A DNA stretch of 64,000 bases from Bradyrhizobium cajani (GCF_009759665.1 NZ_WQNE01000002.1:310001-374000); one strand, 5' to 3'; numbered from the stretch's first letter, positions 9,197-17,715 are shown. Program-made: numbers and translations. Notes: generated from the letters alone by a model not told the origin.

Positions 9197-10141
9197 CTAT
9201 GAACGGCCCGTTCCTCTACTTAGCCCCTTGAACGAGCTGGCCCGGAGGAGCCCTTCGGAAGTGATGTCGCGGTACTCGATGTCAGCATAGAACTTCGGTT
9301 CGACCCACGTGGCCTTCGGCTTCCTGATGGTCTTCGTCAGCCTCTGCTTCGGGCTGACTACGGTATCCAGCGCCTTGCGGATCTGCGCCGAGGTGGTCAG
9401 GCTCCATCCCGTGCCGACCTTCCCCATGTAGACGAGGTCCTTACCTTCTTGCTTGCCCAGATAGAGGGCAGCGACGCCGGAAGGGTCCTTGATGAAGCCG
9501 ACCACGGGAAACTTACCCTTCTGGACGACCTTGATCTTCTGCCAGGCTTCGACCCGTTCGGATCGGTATGGCGCGTCCACGCGCTTTGAGATGATGCCCT
9601 CATAGTTCAACTTGCTGGCGGCCACGAACAGCGCCTGCCCGTCACCCTCGTGATGCTCGCTGAACAAGATCGGCTCCTCGAGCTTGTGATTGTCGATCAG
9701 CTCCTTGAGCAGCCTCTTCCGTCCGATCTGCGGCTCCTTGCGCAAATCCTTGTCGTCGAGCCACAGCAGATCGAACGCGAAGAAGATCAGTCGGTCCTGA
9801 TCGCCTCTGCCGAGGTCTGCCTGCAGCTCAGAGAAATTAGTGCGCCCCGCATGGATGACGACGACTTCGCCGTCGACGATGGCCTGACCTTCAATATCGA
9901 AAGCGGCAGCAATTCTTGAAAACTTGCTGACCCAATTGTAGCCGTTGCGGGTGTAGGCGCGGCGATCGTCGCCGTCGATCCGGAGCTGGATGCGGTAGCC
10001 ATCGTATTTGATTTCGTGAATCCATTGATATCCCGAAGGTGCCTTCATCTTCAGGGTTGCCAGTTGGGGGCTGATGAACCCCGGCATCTGAGGAGCTTCT
10101 GGCTTCTCGGCCGGAGGCGCCGCTCTTGTACGCTTTGCCAC
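9197..10141 (-). CDS. ligD: ATP-dependent DNA ligase, LigD ligase-domain type (copy 1)
   Basis: About 314 residues. The adenylation motif EIKYDGYRIQ supplies the catalytic Lys. Also present are DGEVVV (motif III), FFAFDLLWLD, GIISKR (motif IV) and WQKIKV (motif V), followed by an OB-fold region (VVGFIKDPSG, YMGKVGTGW). Only the ligase module of LigD is present; polymerase and phosphoesterase domains are absent. Start uncertain: GTG 10141 or TTG 10150, both without a clear RBS. With Ku at 16246-17175 and a second ligase at 13967 it makes up a mobile non-homologous end-joining set. A terminator hairpin lies just upstream, so it probably has its own promoter close to the start. Confidence 0.88.
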   Translation of the reverse strand: MAKRTRAAPPAEKPEAPQMPGFISPQLATLKMKAPSGYQWIHEIKYDGYRIQLRIDGDDRRAYTRNGYNWVSKFSRIAAAFDIEGQAIVDGEVVVIHAGRTNFSELQADLGRGDQDRLIFFAFDLLWLDDKDLRKEPQIGRKRLLKELIDNHKLEEPILFSEHHEGDGQALFVAASKLNYEGIISKRVDAPYRSERVEAWQKIKVVQKGKFPVVGFIKDPSGVAALYLGKQEGKDLVYMGKVGTGWSLTTSAQIRKALDTVVSPKQRLTKTIRKPKATWVEPKFYADIEYRDITSEGLLRASSFKGLSRGTGRS

Positions 10142-10155
10142 GCTACGCAACTCAC

Positions 10156-10190
10156 AAAAAACCCGCCGCCGGGTTGGGGCCGGCGGCGGG
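10156..10190 (-). terminator. Rho-independent terminator on the minus strand
   Basis: On the + strand AAAAAA is followed by CCCGCCGCCGG, a 7-base loop and CCGGCGGCGGG. Read on the minus strand this is an 11-bp GC stem followed by TTTTTT. It lies 6 to 15 bases before the possible start codons of the ligase gene. I see no obvious minus-strand gene upstream for it to terminate. Confidence 0.75.
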
Positions 10191-10366
10191 CAGTCTACCT
10201 ACCTTACTCAACGAGTCTCGCAACTTCGAAGGTGGCGAGGAGTTCCTACGACCTCGCCGGTTCTCAAGCTTTCGAATATGAGCGACCCAGCCCGTGTTTA
10301 GTGCAGTGCCGAAAAGACCACTCCCTCCTGCATCGAACTCCGGTCGATAGCGGGCGTTTACCTGGC

Positions 10367-10642
10367 ATGTCAGACGCATTCGATTACTTTCGGGCCTACG
10401 CCGTCCGAGCTCTATGCAAAGCGAGATCCATGCCGCGAGGCCGGATGAAGCATCTGCAGCTGGTGGCCGGTCGGATCTACAATCTCCTCAAGAAAGAGGC
10501 TGCCTACGGCCCCAATATCCAGTACCTGGACGATTTTCGTTCAGCTCAGAAGCTCGAGGATTCTCTCGATCGCCGGTCAACTGACGGCTCCGGGCGCCTT
10601 ACTCCGGCGGCGCGGCAAAGCTCGAACCGGGAGGCCCGCTGA
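10367..10642 (+). CDS. Small conserved hypothetical protein ahead of polX
   Basis: 91 residues from MSDAFDYFRAYAVRAL. Basic and helical, with MPRGRMKHLQLVAGRIYNLL and YLDDFRSAQKLEDSLDRR. It resembles a short protein family I recall from Bradyrhizobium, function unknown. Its TGA is directly followed by the ATG of the PolX-like gene (TGAATG), so the two are likely cotranslated. The basic character and position make a DNA-binding accessory role possible, but this is a guess. Confidence 0.6.
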   Translation: MSDAFDYFRAYAVRALCKARSMPRGRMKHLQLVAGRIYNLLKKEAAYGPNIQYLDDFRSAQKLEDSLDRRSTDGSGRLTPAARQSSNREAR

Positions 10643-12325
10643 ATGCCTTCGCTCGACGCTCGCGGTGTGGCAGGTCTCTTGCGAGAGTACGCGCAGCGCA
10701 CCGCCTTGCGAGGCGGCAATCCCTACCGGGCGAAAGCCTACTCTCGGGCCGCCGATAGCCTGGCGACCCTTGCCGTTCCTCTGGACGTGCTCATCGCGGA
10801 AGATCAGCTCACAGAAATCCCCGGCGTCGGTGACGCGATAGCCGACATCATCACCAAACTTCACAAGACGGGCACTCATCCGAGCCTGGAAAAGCTGCGG
10901 AAGGAAATACCCACTGGCGTGCTCGAGATGCTCGCCGTGCCCGGTTTGCGACCAGAGAAGGTGCTGCGCCTCTACCAGGACCTCGGCATCGCCTCGCTCG
11001 CGGAATTGGAGGCCGCCGCCAAGGACGATCGCATCAAGAAGGCGAAAGGACTCGGCCCTGCGCTACAGACCAAGATCCTGCAGAACCTCGCGATCGCGAG
11101 AAGTGGAGAAGGCCGCCTCCACCTGCACCGAGCCGCCGCCCTGCTCGCGCACGCGAAGGAATCGGTCCGCAAGGGCCGGCCTGAGCTCAAGCGTGTGACG
11201 ATCGCCGGCGATTTCCGTCGAGGCTGCGAGCTCGTCGGCGATCTCGCCATCGTTGCGGAAGCTCCGGAGACCGCCAAGGTATCGAAGCCGTCACCCGCCG
11301 ACGGACTGGAAATTCGGCTGTCCGATCGCAAACACTTCGGCGCCACCCTTCTCTTCGCCACCGGCTCCGCCGCTCACATCGAGCAGCTCCAAGCCTTGGC
11401 CGCCGAGAAGGGCATGCGGTTGGAGGCCGACGGCTTGCACAAGGGCCGGACACTGGTTGCCGGCGAGGAGGCCGACATCTACCGGGCTCTTGGGCTGCCC
11501 TTCATCGATCCCGAGCTCAGGGAGGGCCGCGGCGAGGTCGAGCTGGCCCTGAAGGGTAAGTTGCCGAAGCTTGTGACCGACAAGGACCTGCGCGGAATTC
11601 TGCACTGCCACACCGATGCCTCCGATGGGACAGAGACCCTGGAGACCATGGCAAAGGCGACGCGCCAGCGCGGCTTCGAGTATTTCGGGGTCGCCGACCA
11701 TTCCAAGTCCGCCCATTACGCCGGCGGTCTCTCCCTCGAAGAGATCGTGCAGCAGCACCGGGAAGCCGACCGCCTGAACAAGCGCTTCGGCAAGGATTTC
11801 CGGATCCTGAAAGGCATCGAGTCGGACGTTCTGGCTGACGGGTCGCTCGACTACGATGAGAAGGTGCTTGAACGTTTCGACTTTGTCGTCGCCAGCATCC
11901 ACGGCCGTTTCAAACTGGACCGCAAGGCGCAGACCCAGCGGCTGCTGCGAGCCATTTCCGATCCTCACACGACCATTATCGGCCACATGACCGGGCGGCA
12001 GCTCCAGCGGCGGCCGGGCTACGAAATCGATGTCGAGAAGGTGCTTCGTGCCTGTGCGAAGCACGACGTCGTCGTTGAGATCAACGCGCATCCCTGGCGC
12101 CTTGACCTGGACTGGCGTTGGCACCAGGCCGCGCTCGAATTTGGCTGCATGCTGAGCATCAATCCGGACGCGCACTCGATTCCAGAGCTCGACCACATGC
12201 ACTGGGGCGTCGAGATGGCCCGGAAGGGCGGCGTCCCCGCCGAGCGGATCCTGAATGCGATGACGCTTCCCGAGATCACGCGCTACCTCCGCCAGAAGCG
12301 GCGCTCGCTCGCCCACGCTGCCTGA
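10643..12325 (+). CDS. polX: PolX-family protein with PHP domain; polymerase site eroded
   Basis: 560 residues in the PolX order: N-terminal helix-hairpin-helix 8-kDa-like domain (GGNPYRAKAYSRAADSL, EIPGVGDAIADII), nucleotidyltransferase fold, then a C-terminal PHP domain. PHP metal-ligand motifs are all visible: GILHCHTDASDG, VADHS, GIESDVLADG, SIHGRF, IIGHMTGR, EINAHPWRLDL, NPDAHS. In the polymerase part GDFRRGCELVGDLAIV stands where the family has GSxRRG..VGDID, so the second catalytic Asp is Ala. The later catalytic Asp (usually VDLR) is Glu in LEIR. I infer loss or weakening of polymerase activity with a preserved PHP nuclease/phosphatase. Followed by MOSC with a TGATG overlap. Confidence 0.85.
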   Translation: MPSLDARGVAGLLREYAQRTALRGGNPYRAKAYSRAADSLATLAVPLDVLIAEDQLTEIPGVGDAIADIITKLHKTGTHPSLEKLRKEIPTGVLEMLAVPGLRPEKVLRLYQDLGIASLAELEAAAKDDRIKKAKGLGPALQTKILQNLAIARSGEGRLHLHRAAALLAHAKESVRKGRPELKRVTIAGDFRRGCELVGDLAIVAEAPETAKVSKPSPADGLEIRLSDRKHFGATLLFATGSAAHIEQLQALAAEKGMRLEADGLHKGRTLVAGEEADIYRALGLPFIDPELREGRGEVELALKGKLPKLVTDKDLRGILHCHTDASDGTETLETMAKATRQRGFEYFGVADHSKSAHYAGGLSLEEIVQQHREADRLNKRFGKDFRILKGIESDVLADGSLDYDEKVLERFDFVVASIHGRFKLDRKAQTQRLLRAISDPHTTIIGHMTGRQLQRRPGYEIDVEKVLRACAKHDVVVEINAHPWRLDLDWRWHQAALEFGCMLSINPDAHSIPELDHMHWGVEMARKGGVPAERILNAMTLPEITRYLRQKRRSLAHAA

Positions 12326-12888
12326 TGTCGCACGCGCTCCACCTTTCGCTTGAGGGAAGGGTGATTTCGGTGTCTGCCGACCGTGGGCACCACTTCAGCA
12401 AGCCGCCACGGGGGCAGATCGTTCTGGTGGAAGGCCATGGTGTCGAAGGTGACGCCCACGCCGGTCCGTTTGTCAGGCACCGATACCTCGCCCGTCGTCG
12501 CCCACGGCTTCCCAATTTGCGGCAGGTTCACCTGATCGCGTCGGAGCGATTTGCGCACCTCGGGGAAGCTGGCTTCGCGGTCGCAGCGGGAGACCTCGGC
12601 GAGAACATCACCACGGCTGGCCTCGACCTCGAACTGATGCCCCTCGGGACGTTGATCGAGTTCGGGCCCACGGCGATCATCGAGCTGACAGGCCTCCGCA
12701 CGCCCTGTGTCCTAATCGACCGCTTCCGAGCTGGCCTGAAACGGCACGCGCTCTCGTCGGCGGAAACGGGGCCTCCATTCACATGCGGGGTGCTAGGAGT
12801 GGTTCGAGCCGGTGGAGCGATAGCGGCCGGCGACACCGCGCGGGTGCACCTTCCGTCCATCTCCTTTGAAACCTTGCCGGCGCTGTAA
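12325..12888 (+). CDS. MOSC domain-containing protein
   Basis: 187 residues from MSHALHLSLEG. It carries MOSC-like elements: VEGDAHAG, RQVHLIASE, AGDLGENITTAGLDL, ELTGLRTPC with the conserved Cys. MOSC domains bind molybdenum cofactor or transfer sulfur to it. No partner domain is fused. The ATG shares one base with the stop of the PolX-like gene, which is an unusual partner. This pairing with a PHP protein suggests either chance or a shared repair or detoxification job. A terminator lies about 130 bp downstream. Confidence 0.82.
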   Translation: MSHALHLSLEGRVISVSADRGHHFSKPPRGQIVLVEGHGVEGDAHAGPFVRHRYLARRRPRLPNLRQVHLIASERFAHLGEAGFAVAAGDLGENITTAGLDLELMPLGTLIEFGPTAIIELTGLRTPCVLIDRFRAGLKRHALSSAETGPPFTCGVLGVVRAGGAIAAGDTARVHLPSISFETLPAL

Positions 12889-13020
12889 GAGCCCGGTGTA
12901 CAACTCGGCCGATCGATGGCCGAATCGAAAAGCGCTGGGTAGAGCGGGTTGGCATGGCCGCAAACAAGGTAACGGCGGTACGCTTGGGGCTGGGGAGGCA
13001 ATCGACGGTCCGGGACTATC

Positions 13021-13049
13021 AAGCCGCCCAGCTTCGCTGGCGGCTTTTT
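13021..13049 (+). terminator. Rho-independent terminator after the polX-MOSC unit
   Basis: AAGCCGCCCAGC, a TTC loop and GCTGGCGGCTT followed by TTTTTC form a clean terminator on the + strand. It separates the polX-MOSC operon from convergent minus-strand genes ending at 13068. Confidence 0.88.
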
Positions 13050-13067
13050 CTTTGGCTCGACCGCCCG

Positions 13068-13490
13068 TCAAGAGGCATTCGCCCTCGCTCGTTCACGGGC
13101 CTCACGGCGACGCTCCCGGCGCTCGCGGCGACGCTTGGCACGATCGGCGGGCTGCCGCAGCGGAGGAACGTCCGTCGCGACCTCCATTCCAGCTGTAGTC
13201 TCCTCGACCACCGACGCCTGGCTCCGCTCGGGTGCAGCAGGGCGGGCTTCCATGAACTCAAGCGCCGCCCGTCCTTTGGACGTGATCTTCCAACCGCCGC
13301 TGGTGCGCTCGACCAGCCCTTGTGACCAGATGTCGAGATCCGGAACCCGCTCCGCGAGGCGTCTGGTCCGGTCCGCCCAATCGCGTCCGCTGGTGGCCAG
13401 GATGGCCATGTCCCTCTTGAGGTCCTCCATCACGGCAAACCCATCCGGATATGCCACCAGGATCTTGAGGACGGTCACCTGGAAGTTCAC
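13068..13490 (-). CDS. Hypothetical protein with winged-helix-like N-terminus
   Basis: 140 residues. The first 90 (VTVLKILVAYPDGFAVMEDL, DIWSQGLVERTSGGWKITSKG) read like a winged-helix domain found in short Bradyrhizobium proteins. The C-terminus is a highly basic Arg-rich tail (RRERRERRREARERARA) likely to contact nucleic acid. It lies 15 bases after the 13506-13706 gene in the same direction, so the two form an operon. Function not known. Confidence 0.6.
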   Translation of the reverse strand: MNFQVTVLKILVAYPDGFAVMEDLKRDMAILATSGRDWADRTRRLAERVPDLDIWSQGLVERTSGGWKITSKGRAALEFMEARPAAPERSQASVVEETTAGMEVATDVPPLRQPADRAKRRRERRERRREARERARANAS

Positions 13491-13505
13491 GCCCGCTCCT
13501 CCGGA

Positions 13506-13706
13506 TCAGCGCCACATCGTGGGCGCGTGCGAGAGGGCATCGCGACCGACCTGCTTGAGAGCCTCCGGAGAAATCTCGCCCCTGGTAGCGGCCTCCAGAA
13601 TCTTCGAGGCGACGTGGGTACGAGCACCGATCTCGCGCTGCGAGACGCATTCGCAGACTTCATCGAGGACCGCGCGCAAAAGCGCGGTGGTTGCCGTGTC
13701 GAACAT
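13506..13706 (-). CDS. Small conserved hypothetical protein
   Basis: 66 residues, MFDTATTALLRAVLDEVCECV, then a helical segment (GARTHVASKILEAATRGEIS) that looks like short proteins common in Bradyrhizobium. No motif of known function and no Cys cluster or membrane segment. It is the first gene of a two-gene unit with 13068-13490. The 260 bp between it and the divergent ligase gene at 13967 must hold promoters for both, but I cannot place them. Confidence 0.55.
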   Translation of the reverse strand: MFDTATTALLRAVLDEVCECVSQREIGARTHVASKILEAATRGEISPEALKQVGRDALSHAPTMWR

Positions 13707-13966
13707 GAGGTGCCCCCAAGAGGGAAAGTCCCATCCTAACCGTTCTTGCCGGCTTGTGGATTCAGGAATGTTAAACTTCGCTGCAATACAGCATCGAATT
13801 GGCGAGCAGAATTGTCACAACGGTCGCTCAGAGCGCGGGCAGCGCACCCGGTGACGTTGCACGCCCGAGCTTTGGGACCTGGGCTCGGCCATCTTCTTCG
13901 AGTGTCGCACGGAACTCACGATACATACCACTAGTTCCTCCCCATCTCTCTTCCCGTCGTCCAGCC

Positions 13967-14914
13967 ATGGCTCGAAAATCAACCCTGCCTCGCCGCCTGC
14001 AGCCCATGCTGGCCACGCTGACAGATTCACCGTTCGACGATCCCAATTGGGTCTTCGAGGACAAATTCGACGGTTTTCGCATGGTCGCGGAAATCCGGGG
14101 TGGTCGGGTCGCGCTCTATAGCCGCAACGGGAAGATCATCAGCCACTCCTATGTCGAGGTCGCGAAAGCACTTGAAGGCGTGAAGGCGGACGCTGTTATC
14201 GATGGCGAGCTGGTTGCGATCGGAAAGGACGGCATATCCCATTTCCAGTTGCTTCAGAACGCCCTGCGCCACGAAGCTAAGCTTGCGTACTGCGTTTTCG
14301 ATCTCATGTTCGTAGACGGCGAGGATCTTCGTGCGCTGCCGCTCCTCGAGCGCAAGAAGCGGCTAAAGGCTATCCTGCCACGTCACAAGCTGATCGCTTT
14401 CAGCAACCATCGCAAAGGCAGCGGCACAAAGTTTTTCGCAAAGGCCGAACGGAGACATCTCGAAGGCATCATGGCCAAGCGCGCCGATAGCCCGTACGCG
14501 TCCGGACGCCGGACCGCCGACTGGCTGAAAGTGAAGACCGCGCAACGGCAGGAGGTTGTGATCGCCGGCTTCACGGCGCCGAGGCGAACCCGGCCGTTCT
14601 TCGGCGCTCTCGTGCTGGCGGTACGCGAAGGCGATGGCTGGCGGTACATCGGCCACGTCGGGACTGGCTTCAGCCACGAAGTTCTCGAAGAGCTTCACGG
14701 CAAGCTCGTGAAGCTCAAGAGCGCCAAGTCGCCCTTCCCTGCTAAGGTGAAGGATGAGCAGGTCACGACCTGGGTGCGTCCTGCGTTGGTCGCAGAAGTG
14801 AAGTTCGCGGAGTGGACCAGCAAGGGCGAGCTGCGCCAGCCAGTCTATCTCGGGCTGCGGTCCGACAAAAAGGCCGCGGACGTCGTTCGCGAAAAGAGCT
14901 GGTCGCGAAAATAA
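13967..14914 (+). CDS. ligD: ATP-dependent DNA ligase, LigD ligase-domain type (copy 2)
   Basis: 315 residues from MARKSTLPRRLQPMLA. The catalytic Lys is in FEDKFDGFRM. Other nucleotidyltransferase motifs are VIDGELVAI, CVFDLMFVDG, EGIMAKR and DWLKVKT, followed by an OB-fold (FTAPRRTRPFFGALVLAV, YIGHVGTGF). As with copy 1, only the ligase module is present, but the sequences differ clearly, so this is a second lineage rather than a fresh duplication. The frame is open upstream to 13799, but that part does not look like protein. Likely works with Ku in end joining. Confidence 0.88.
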   Translation: MARKSTLPRRLQPMLATLTDSPFDDPNWVFEDKFDGFRMVAEIRGGRVALYSRNGKIISHSYVEVAKALEGVKADAVIDGELVAIGKDGISHFQLLQNALRHEAKLAYCVFDLMFVDGEDLRALPLLERKKRLKAILPRHKLIAFSNHRKGSGTKFFAKAERRHLEGIMAKRADSPYASGRRTADWLKVKTAQRQEVVIAGFTAPRRTRPFFGALVLAVREGDGWRYIGHVGTGFSHEVLEELHGKLVKLKSAKSPFPAKVKDEQVTTWVRPALVAEVKFAEWTSKGELRQPVYLGLRSDKKAADVVREKSWSRK

Positions 14915-14942
14915 CTCCGAGACGAAGCGGACGATTTGGAAT

Positions 14943-15767
14943 TCAGCCGGCTTCGCGCTCTGATGCCGAAGGCCATGGCGGCAGAGGCGGCAAGCCGAGA
15001 GCCTTGCGTACAGGTCCGAACGATTTTCGGTGTGCTGCGCATGCTCCGAGCCTTGCGAGCGCCTCATAATGAGCCGGCACCGGGTAGCCCTTGTGATCCG
15101 CAAATCCGTAGCCGGGGTGACGCACGTCGAGCGTCCGCATAACTGCGTCGCGCTCGACTTTCGCGAGAATGGAGGCGGCAGCGATGCTGGCGGACTTGGC
15201 GTCGCCTTTGATGATAGCCTGCTGAGGAATATCAATTTCCTTCAACCGCTTCGCATCGATCAGCAAGTGCTGCGGCGTCAGCCCTAGCCCCCGGACCGCG
15301 CGCTGCATAGCCTGGATGCCTGCCCAATAGATGTTGATCGCGTCGATCTCCTCGACCTCAACGAACACCACACACCAACTGACTGCCTTTTCCTTGATCT
15401 CCTTCGCGAGTTCTTCGCGAGCCGCAGCGTCAAGTTTTTTCGAGTCGTCGATCCCAACTATCCGCGTGCCGGGTTTCAAGATCACGGCGCCAGCAGAGAC
15501 CGGCCCGGCGAGAGGGCTCATTCCAGCCTCATCGACGCCTGCCACGGCTTGATGGCCGCTTTCCCAGAGAGAGGTCTCGAAGCGGAGCATCTTGCGGAGC
15601 CGCTGCCCTTCGGACCTATTTTCATAGCGCCGTTTATCGATTGCAGCCAGGATGGCACGCGCTCCCGCGCGGCTGTCGGCCCGCAAGATCTGCTCCACGC
15701 TGGCCTCGAGCGGTCTTTTCTCGATGACGTAGCGCTGACGCAAAACCTCAAGTGAATATTGGGACAT
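14943..15767 (-). CDS. rnhB: Ribonuclease HII-like protein with N-terminal extension
   Basis: 274 residues. The RNase HII core starts near residue 75 with GVDEAGMSPLAGPV, giving the two acidic residues of the DEA motif. It continues with VGIDDSKKL and KGDAKSASIAAASILAKVERD. The usual DEAGRGPLAGPV is changed to DEAGMSPLAGPV, so the Arg-Gly that recognises the RNA-DNA junction is lost. About 75 residues precede the core (RQRYVIEKRPLEASVEQI). This suggests a specialised version, not the housekeeping enzyme. It converges on ligase copy 2 with a 28-bp gap, in a repair-gene cluster, so a role in ribonucleotide removal during end joining is possible. Confidence 0.8.
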   Translation of the reverse strand: MSQYSLEVLRQRYVIEKRPLEASVEQILRADSRAGARAILAAIDKRRYENRSEGQRLRKMLRFETSLWESGHQAVAGVDEAGMSPLAGPVSAGAVILKPGTRIVGIDDSKKLDAAAREELAKEIKEKAVSWCVVFVEVEEIDAINIYWAGIQAMQRAVRGLGLTPQHLLIDAKRLKEIDIPQQAIIKGDAKSASIAAASILAKVERDAVMRTLDVRHPGYGFADHKGYPVPAHYEALARLGACAAHRKSFGPVRKALGLPPLPPWPSASEREAG

Positions 15768-16022
15768 CGCGGCTTTGGTGGAGAAAGGCTGTGTGGGAGG
15801 CGTGTCGGTGAACTTTGTGGCGATTGTCTGAAGTACCTATCCCGCCTGATTTTGCCTGCGCAACGCCCTCTCGAAGGAACCGGCGGCTCTCATCTGGGCC
15901 CAATTCCGCGCCACCGGCACCGCGTCCATCAGCCTCAGAGGAACCAACTCGTGTGTTCATCCCCGAGCAAGGCCAGTACGTCGTGCAAGCGACGGAGAAG
16001 AGGCGATCGCGTGATAACCGCG

Positions 16023-16226
16023 CTAGTCGAGCGCTCGCCTAACCTCTTCCACGACCCTATGCACCGTTGCTTCGGCTTCGCCGCCCGCCACCTTTCCTGG
16101 CGCCGCGCACCCCTCGCCGCGCCATCTTAGCCTGTCGATCAAATGATCTCCCGTGACATGGTCGGGTGGGATTTGCCATCCGCCAGAGCCTGCCGCGAGG
16201 ACGACGTAGTGGCCGTCCGACGTCAC
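16023..16226 (-). CDS. Small hypothetical protein downstream of ku
   Basis: 67 residues from a GTG start, beginning with SDGHYVVLAAGSGGWQI and with a helical end (AEATVHRVVEEVRRAL). The first part is like short proteins that carry a single-strand, sheet-like GHYVV..GGW motif. No strong RBS. It follows ku on the same strand with a 19-bp gap, which is the main reason to accept it. The stretch 15768-16022 between it and rnhB holds no gene I can support. Confidence 0.4.
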   Translation of the reverse strand: MTSDGHYVVLAAGSGGWQIPPDHVTGDHLIDRLRWRGEGCAAPGKVAGGEAEATVHRVVEEVRRALD

Positions 16227-16245
16227 CGAATGCTTTACGACATAC

Positions 16246-17175
16246 CTAAGCCGATTTCCGCTGCGGCTTGGCCGCCGGCTTTTTGGCCGCGGCCTCTTTC
16301 GCCGGCTTCTTGCCTGCGATCGGCATCAGCATTTCCTTCTGCCCCGCGGCGGCCTTACGCGGCTTTTTGCCTGATTTCTTGGGTGCCTCTGTCGCCGCTT
16401 CCTCTCTTCCAATGCTCTTGCGCAGCGCATCCATCAGATCCACGACGTTCTCACCTCGAGGACGCGCTTTCGCGGTGATGGGTTTGCCAGCGCGTTTTTG
16501 ATTGATGAGATCGATGAGCGCGGTTTCGTACTGGTCTTCGAACTTGTCCGGCTCGAAATGGCCCGACTTCTGATTGACGATATGCTTGGCGAGATCAAGC
16601 ATGTCCTTGGTGACTTTGACGTCCTGAATATCGTCGAAATACTCATCTGCGGGACGGACTTCGTAGGGATAGCGCAACAGCGTTCCCATCAAGCCCTTAT
16701 CCATCGGCTCCAGCGCGATGATGTGCTCGCGATTGGTCAGCACCACGCGTCCGATCGCGACTTTGTTCATTTCGCGGATGGTTTCTCGAATGACCGCAAA
16801 GGCCTCGTGCCCGACCTTACCGTCAGGACGCAGATAGTAGGGGCGAATGAGATATCTCGGATCGATCTCGCTGCGGTCGACGAACTCGTCGATCTCGATC
16901 GTTCGCGTCGATTCCAGCGCGACGTTCTCGAGCTCCTCCTTGGTCAGCTCGATGAAGGTATCGGTGTCGACCTTGTAGCCCTTGACGATGTCCTCGTTGT
17001 CGACCTCCTCGCCGGTGTCGGCGTCGACCTTGGCATACTTGATCCGATGGCCGGTCTTACGGTTCAGCTGGTTGAACGAGACCTTTTCGGATTCCGAGGT
17101 GGCCGGATAGAGCGCGACCGGGCAAGTGACGAGGGAAAGACGCAGGAAACCTTTCCAGTTAGCGCGGGGGGCCAT
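16246..17175 (-). CDS. ku: Ku protein (non-homologous end joining)
   Basis: 309 residues from MAPRANWKGFLRLSLVTCPV, the usual start of bacterial Ku. The central Ku ring domain is clear (LNRKTGHRIKYAKVDADTG, DPRYLIRPYYLRPDG, PYEVRPADEYF). It ends in a Lys/Ala-rich tail (KKPAAKPQRKSA), as in Ku proteins that add DNA-binding tails. It binds double-strand ends and recruits LigD-type ligases. Two such ligases lie within 8 kb, but no LigD polymerase. The start is preceded by GGAG at about 10 bases. The open frame extends to 17292, but that stretch overlaps the promoter area with the LexA box and is unlike Ku. Confidence 0.93.
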   Translation of the reverse strand: MAPRANWKGFLRLSLVTCPVALYPATSESEKVSFNQLNRKTGHRIKYAKVDADTGEEVDNEDIVKGYKVDTDTFIELTKEELENVALESTRTIEIDEFVDRSEIDPRYLIRPYYLRPDGKVGHEAFAVIRETIREMNKVAIGRVVLTNREHIIALEPMDKGLMGTLLRYPYEVRPADEYFDDIQDVKVTKDMLDLAKHIVNQKSGHFEPDKFEDQYETALIDLINQKRAGKPITAKARPRGENVVDLMDALRKSIGREEAATEAPKKSGKKPRKAAAGQKEMLMPIAGKKPAKEAAAKKPAAKPQRKSA

Positions 17176-17294
17176 CTCGCGGAACTCCATACTGTTGCGG
17201 GATTCAAGACGAACGAACCGGCTTGGTTCCGACATCGCGGCCCGTCCACAAAGGAGGATTTTTCTCAGCCACCGCTGGGTCGGACTCGACATTT

Positions 17295-17309
17295 GTTCTT
17301 GTTATGTTC
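17295..17309 (+). promoter_or_regulatory. LexA (SOS) box of the alphaproteobacterial GTTC-N7-GTTC type
   Basis: GTTC TTGTTAT GTTC is an exact match to the direct-repeat SOS operator known for Rhizobiales LexA. It ends 10 bases before the start codon at 17320, so it would repress the zinc-ribbon/SRAP unit. It also lies 120 bp upstream of ku on the other strand and could act on both. Confidence 0.75.
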
Positions 17310-17319
17310 TAATTCGAAC

Positions 17320-17715
17320 ATGACCGACCGACCCGCGAGCTGGCGCATGCCGCCCCCGAAGCAGATGGAAAAACTGGCCGCTGACGCCGCCCGTAGACGA
17401 GCCCCGTCCGCTGCGGGTCCGGATGCCCCGCTCCCGGCCGAATATTGGGAATCGGTCCTCAAAGACCCTCGCGCCGGCGCGACCTTGGCCCAGGCCCGAC
17501 AGCGACGTCTTTCGGAAATCAAGGGCCATGTGCTGCGCATCTCCTGCCGCCGCTGCGAGCGAACCGTGGAGATCCAGACCGCCGATGCGGTCCGGCTGTA
17601 TGGCGCCAACGCCGTCTGGAAGGACGTGGCGCAACGGCTGCTCGACAACACCTGCCAGCAGCGCACCGGCAGGCATGAAGAAGATGGGTGCTGGCCAGCA
17701 TTCGAGACGCCGTAG
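17320..17715 (+). CDS. Zinc-ribbon-like hypothetical protein (first gene of SOS-type unit)
   Basis: 131 residues from MTDRPASWRMPPPKQ. A CxxC pair (ISCRRCERTVEIQ) and later single Cys residues (NTCQQ, DGCWP) suggest a zinc ribbon. Between them lies DAVRLYGANAVWKDVAQRLL, a pattern I know from short rhizobial proteins of unknown function. The start lies directly behind a LexA box. The next two + genes follow at 46 and 3 bases, the second of them an SRAP protein, so a role in DNA-damage response is a reasonable inference. Confidence 0.65.
   Translation: MTDRPASWRMPPPKQMEKLAADAARRRAPSAAGPDAPLPAEYWESVLKDPRAGATLAQARQRRLSEIKGHVLRISCRRCERTVEIQTADAVRLYGANAVWKDVAQRLLDNTCQQRTGRHEEDGCWPAFETP

Noticed and set aside
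9163..10150. CRISPR-like or other short regular repeats anywhere in the window
   Set aside because: I looked for evenly spaced direct repeats and saw none; the repeats present are hairpins or dispersed copies.
11291..12316. Long minus-strand open frame opposite the PolX-like gene
   Set aside because: It mirrors the codon pattern of the real + gene and carries no motif.
17126..17323. Longer ku start at 17292
   Set aside because: The extra 39 residues overlap the promoter area and differ from Ku proteins; MAPRANWKG is the normal start.
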